A DNA stretch of 22,630 nucleotides from Firmicutes bacterium UBA1535 (GTDB lineage Bacteria > Bacillota > Clostridia > Tissierellales > Sedimentibacteraceae). The DNA lies in the NCBI GenBank assembly GCA_002323775.1, contig DCPV01000093.1, positions 3,124-25,753 of the forward strand, written 5' to 3'. The position numbers were made by a program, and so were the translations under genes. Below are positions 21,345 through 22,630 of the stretch, one piece after another (positions within the stretch are counted from its first letter, which is position 1; each line of letters opens with the position of its first letter). Under the pieces are notes generated by a model. The model was not told the origin of the DNA and ran no database searches. It saw only the letters and a program-made list of their open reading frames with translations.

Positions 21345-21389
21345 GAAAAAGCACGTATTTCCCACCAAGGGGAAATTACGTGTTTTTTA
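21345..21389 (+). terminator. Strong rho-independent terminator ending the conjugation operon
   Basis: CACGTATTTCCC (21352-21363) pairs with GGGAAATTACGTG (about 21370-21382) with one bulged T and a 6-base loop. It is flanked by A5 on the left and T6 on the right, so it can work in both directions. It lies 28 bases after the HTH gene and separates the conjugation genes from the metal-efflux locus. Confidence 0.88.
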
Positions 21390-21397
21390 TGGACTGA

Positions 21398-21421
21398 GGT
21401 TAGGTTCATAGTGAACCAACC
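21398..21421. repeat. Inverted repeat after the operon terminator
   Basis: GGTT-A-GGTTCA (21398-21408) pairs with TGAACCAACC (21412-21421) with one bulged A and a TAG loop. There is no T-run. It could be a second RNA hairpin, a binding site or an old insertion boundary. Between here and 21568 I see only AT-rich DNA. Confidence 0.55.
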
Positions 21422-21568
21422 TGAAGGACTCACTTTAAGAATATTTTTAACGTCAGAAAAAGAACAATATACTAATTCCATAAATTAATATAGAATATGG
21501 ACCGATTGTTTTGCAATTAACATCAATTAAGTATCATTTATATTTGTTTCGAATTTTTATTTTATGTA

Positions 21569-21597
21569 TTGACAGCAATTTATGATAATGATATAAT
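21569..21597 (+). promoter_or_regulatory. Consensus sigma-A promoter of the metal-efflux locus
   Basis: TTGACA (21569-21574) and TATAAT (21592-21597) are separated by exactly 17 bases, a perfect consensus promoter. Transcription should start near 21604, inside the palindrome at 21601-21620, the expected layout for repression by a metal-sensing protein. Confidence 0.92.
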
Positions 21598-21600
21598 AAC

Positions 21601-21620
21601 GATTAAGCAAATGCTTAATC
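21601..21620. promoter_or_regulatory. Palindromic operator, ArsR/SmtB type
   Basis: GATTAAGCA (21601-21609) and TGCTTAATC (21612-21620) are a perfect 9-bp inverted repeat around AA, placed over the transcription start. Size and AT-rich dyad shape fit operators of ArsR/SmtB metal sensors such as CzrA or CadC. Its presence in front of an HMA protein and a metal ATPase supports this, although the local regulator gene is broken. Confidence 0.75.
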
Positions 21621-21655
21621 ATTTATATGAAAGGAGAAACTATTATAATCAATAA

Positions 21656-21737
21656 GGCAGTAAATTATATATTGCTTTCTTGTAGATGAAATGTGAAAGA
21701 TATCTTAGAAAAAGGTTTAGAACACATTAGAGAATAA
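21656..21737 (+). pseudogene. Remnant of an ArsR/SmtB-family metal-sensing regulator
   Basis: After a good ribosome site AAAGGAG (21630-21636) no sensible start follows. Codons 21693-21737 read VKDILEKGLEHIRE then TAA, the typical end of ArsR/SmtB repressors. Just upstream, GTAGATGAA (21682-21690) gives VDE; restoring one base between GAA and ATG would join them as VDEHVKDI, the usual C-terminal motif. Further up, 21656-21682 reads GSKLYIAFL in another frame, like the wing strand before that motif. So the helix-turn-helix half is deleted and the rest carries frameshifts. I see this by eye only; the fragment is short. Confidence 0.58.
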
Positions 21738-21762
21738 TTAAAAAAATTTGGGAGGTATTATT

Positions 21763-21984
21763 ATGAAAAAAACATTTAGACTTGAAGGTTTAGAGTGCGC
21801 AAACTGTGCGGCAAAAATGGAGAAGGCTATTAATGAGCTTGATGGTGTGAAGGAAGCCACTGTAAACTTTATGACTCAAAAACTTGTTATTGAGGGTGAA
21901 GATGAAAAAATGCATACAATTATACAAGAGGCAGAAAAAATCGTAAAGAGAATTGAACCTGACACTGTTATGAAAAAGGCTTAA
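21763..21984 (+). CDS. Free-standing HMA heavy-metal-binding protein
   Basis: ATG 21763 with GGGAGG at 21750-21755 (7-base spacing) gives 73 residues. It is a single HMA domain with the metal site GLECANCAAKME (Cys12, Cys15) and the beta-strand pattern VKEATVNFMTQKLVIEGE. Such domains bind Cu(I), Zn or Cd and deliver it to P1B ATPases. Here it is encoded separately, 13 bases before an ATPase whose N-terminus has no HMA domain, so it probably supplies that domain in trans. A C-terminal extension IEPDTVMKKA follows the core. Confidence 0.92.
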   Translation: MKKTFRLEGLECANCAAKMEKAINELDGVKEATVNFMTQKLVIEGEDEKMHTIIQEAEKIVKRIEPDTVMKKA

Positions 21985-21997
21985 AGGGAGTGTGAAA

Positions 21998-22630
21998 ATG
22001 AATAAACGTCTTTGGAGAATAATTATTGGTGCAATATTATTTATTGCTGCCATAGTAATTGATGTAAATATTGAATGGTTAAATATTGCTCTATATCTAA
22101 TCAGCTATATAATTGTAGGTGGAGATATAGTTATGAAAGCAGTTAAAAATATTTTTAGAGGTAAAGTTTTTGACGAAAACTTTTTAATGTCTATTGCTAC
22201 TATTGGTGCAATGTTAATTGGTGAGTATCCAGAGGGTATTGCAGTTATGCTGTTTTATCAAGTTGGTGAACTATTTCAAAGTTACGCAGTTGATAAGTCA
22301 AGAAGGTCAATTGCAGACGCTATGGACATACGACCAGATTATGCTAATGTTAAAAGGGGCGATGAAGTTATAAAAGTTGACCCTGATGAAGTACAAATTG
22401 GTGACATAATTGTAATTAAACCAGGGGAAAGAGTTCCGCTTGATGGTAAGGTAATTGAAGGAAATTCAACGGTTGATACATCAGCACTTACAGGTGAGTC
22501 TGTTCCTCGTGAGGTAGAAATAGGGCATGAAATCCTAAGTGGATGCATCAACGTTAATGGAGTTATTATAGCAGAAGTTACAAAGGAATATGGAGAATCT
22601 ACAGTAAGTAAGATTCTTGATTTAGTTGAA
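21998..22630 (+). CDS. Heavy-metal-translocating P1B-type ATPase (Cd/Zn type), N-terminal part
   Basis: ATG 21998 with AGGGAG at 21985-21990 opens a frame that runs off the window (211 residues seen). It starts directly with membrane helices (RIIIGAILFIAAIVID, LNIALYLISYIIVGGDIV) and has no HMA domain. DENFLMSIATIGAMLIGEYPEGIAVMLFYQVGELFQ resembles CadA/ZntA proteins. The actuator domain follows with IGDIIVIKPGERVPLDG and the TGES loop at 165-168. The phosphorylation DKTG and membrane CPC motifs lie beyond the window. CadA/ZntA-type pumps export Cd2+, Zn2+ and Pb2+; metal choice is inferred from the helix sequences. Confidence 0.93.
   Translation, partial: MNKRLWRIIIGAILFIAAIVIDVNIEWLNIALYLISYIIVGGDIVMKAVKNIFRGKVFDENFLMSIATIGAMLIGEYPEGIAVMLFYQVGELFQSYAVDKSRRSIADAMDIRPDYANVKRGDEVIKVDPDEVQIGDIIVIKPGERVPLDGKVIEGNSTVDTSALTGESVPREVEIGHEILSGCINVNGVIIAEVTKEYGESTVSKILDLVE

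Larger units (their letters stand above)
1..22630. mobile_element. Interior of a Gram-positive integrative and conjugative element
   Basis: The window holds a co-oriented conjugation set: VirB3-position membrane protein, TrsD-like protein, VirB4, NlpC/P60 hydrolase, oriT, RHH protein, MobP-type relaxase, primase-like Toprim protein and VirD4. Cargo is interleaved: AraC/transglutaminase, a GmrSD-like defence protein and a metal-efflux locus. A methyltransferase and DUF6329/3846/5688/6103 proteins are typical companions in ICEs of gut Firmicutes. No integrase, excisionase, plasmid origin or att repeat is visible, so both ends lie outside, and a plasmid cannot be strictly excluded. The right-hand limit of the conjugation operon is the strong terminator at 21345-21389. 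Whether the metal locus after it belongs to the same element is an inference. Confidence 0.9.

Noticed and set aside
1..22630. tRNA, rRNA, riboswitch, insertion sequence or integrase genes
   Set aside because: I looked for conserved tRNA arms, transposase DDE-type or recombinase proteins and known leader motifs and found none that I can support.

Overview
This window is the interior of an integrative and conjugative element (ICE) from a low-GC Gram-positive bacterium, most likely an anaerobic Bacillota of the Clostridia/Tissierellia type. The reasons are strong AGGAGG ribosome sites, AT-rich DNA with A/T-ending codons, a Gram-positive type IV secretion system (T4SS), a MobP3-like relaxase and a set of DUF families typical of gut-Firmicute ICEs. 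Neither end of the element is visible, and no integrase, excisionase or attachment site lies in the window. Every gene I accept is on the + strand.

Layout. (1) 1-4952, T4SS core: the end of a cytosine-5 DNA methyltransferase, a small two-helix membrane protein in the VirB3/TrbD position, a TrsD/TraD-like protein and the VirB4 ATPase. An AraC-type regulator and a transglutaminase-like protein (1461-2956) sit between the last two, with a terminator just before virB4. (2) 4952-8176: an unrecognised 170-residue protein, a COOH-NH2 amidoligase, a gamma-glutamylcyclotransferase (GGCT) and a membrane-anchored NlpC/P60 hydrolase. Together these suggest peptide or cell-wall amide chemistry at the conjugation site. 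(3) 8189-10956: accessory genes DUF6329, DUF3846, DUF5688 and two DUF6103 paralogues. (4) 10957-11368: a non-coding region with a recognisable origin of transfer. It has an inverted repeat followed on the minus strand by an IncP-like TATCCTG|C nick core, plus four AGGTGGTC repeats. (5) 11369-14467: a ribbon-helix-helix relaxosome protein and a MobP3-like relaxase fused to about ten Sel1 repeats. (6) 14624-17563: a large GmrSD-like restriction/defence protein (DUF262-DUF1524-DUF4268). (7) 17719-21317: a DUF3991/Toprim primase-like protein, the VirD4 coupling ATPase and a small helix-turn-helix protein, closed by a strong terminator at 21345-21389. (8) 21390-22630: a heavy-metal efflux cargo with an ideal sigma-A promoter, a palindromic operator, the debris of an ArsR-type regulator, a free HMA metal chaperone and the start of a Cd/Zn-type P1B ATPase.

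How it works together: the RHH protein and relaxase should nick the minus strand at about 11155/11156. VirD4 would pass the complex to the VirB4-powered channel, while the NlpC/P60 enzyme opens the wall. With that polarity the DUF6103-DUF5688-DUF3846-DUF6329 block and then the T4SS genes enter the recipient first and the relaxase gene enters last.

The most unusual signal is a short Met-rich C-terminal tail (M-x-M, after an acidic/Gln-rich stretch) shared by four otherwise unrelated proteins from this block: amidoligase, DUF6329, DUF5688 and the first DUF6103. The relaxase and primase have looser versions. It may be a protein-export signal for this T4SS.
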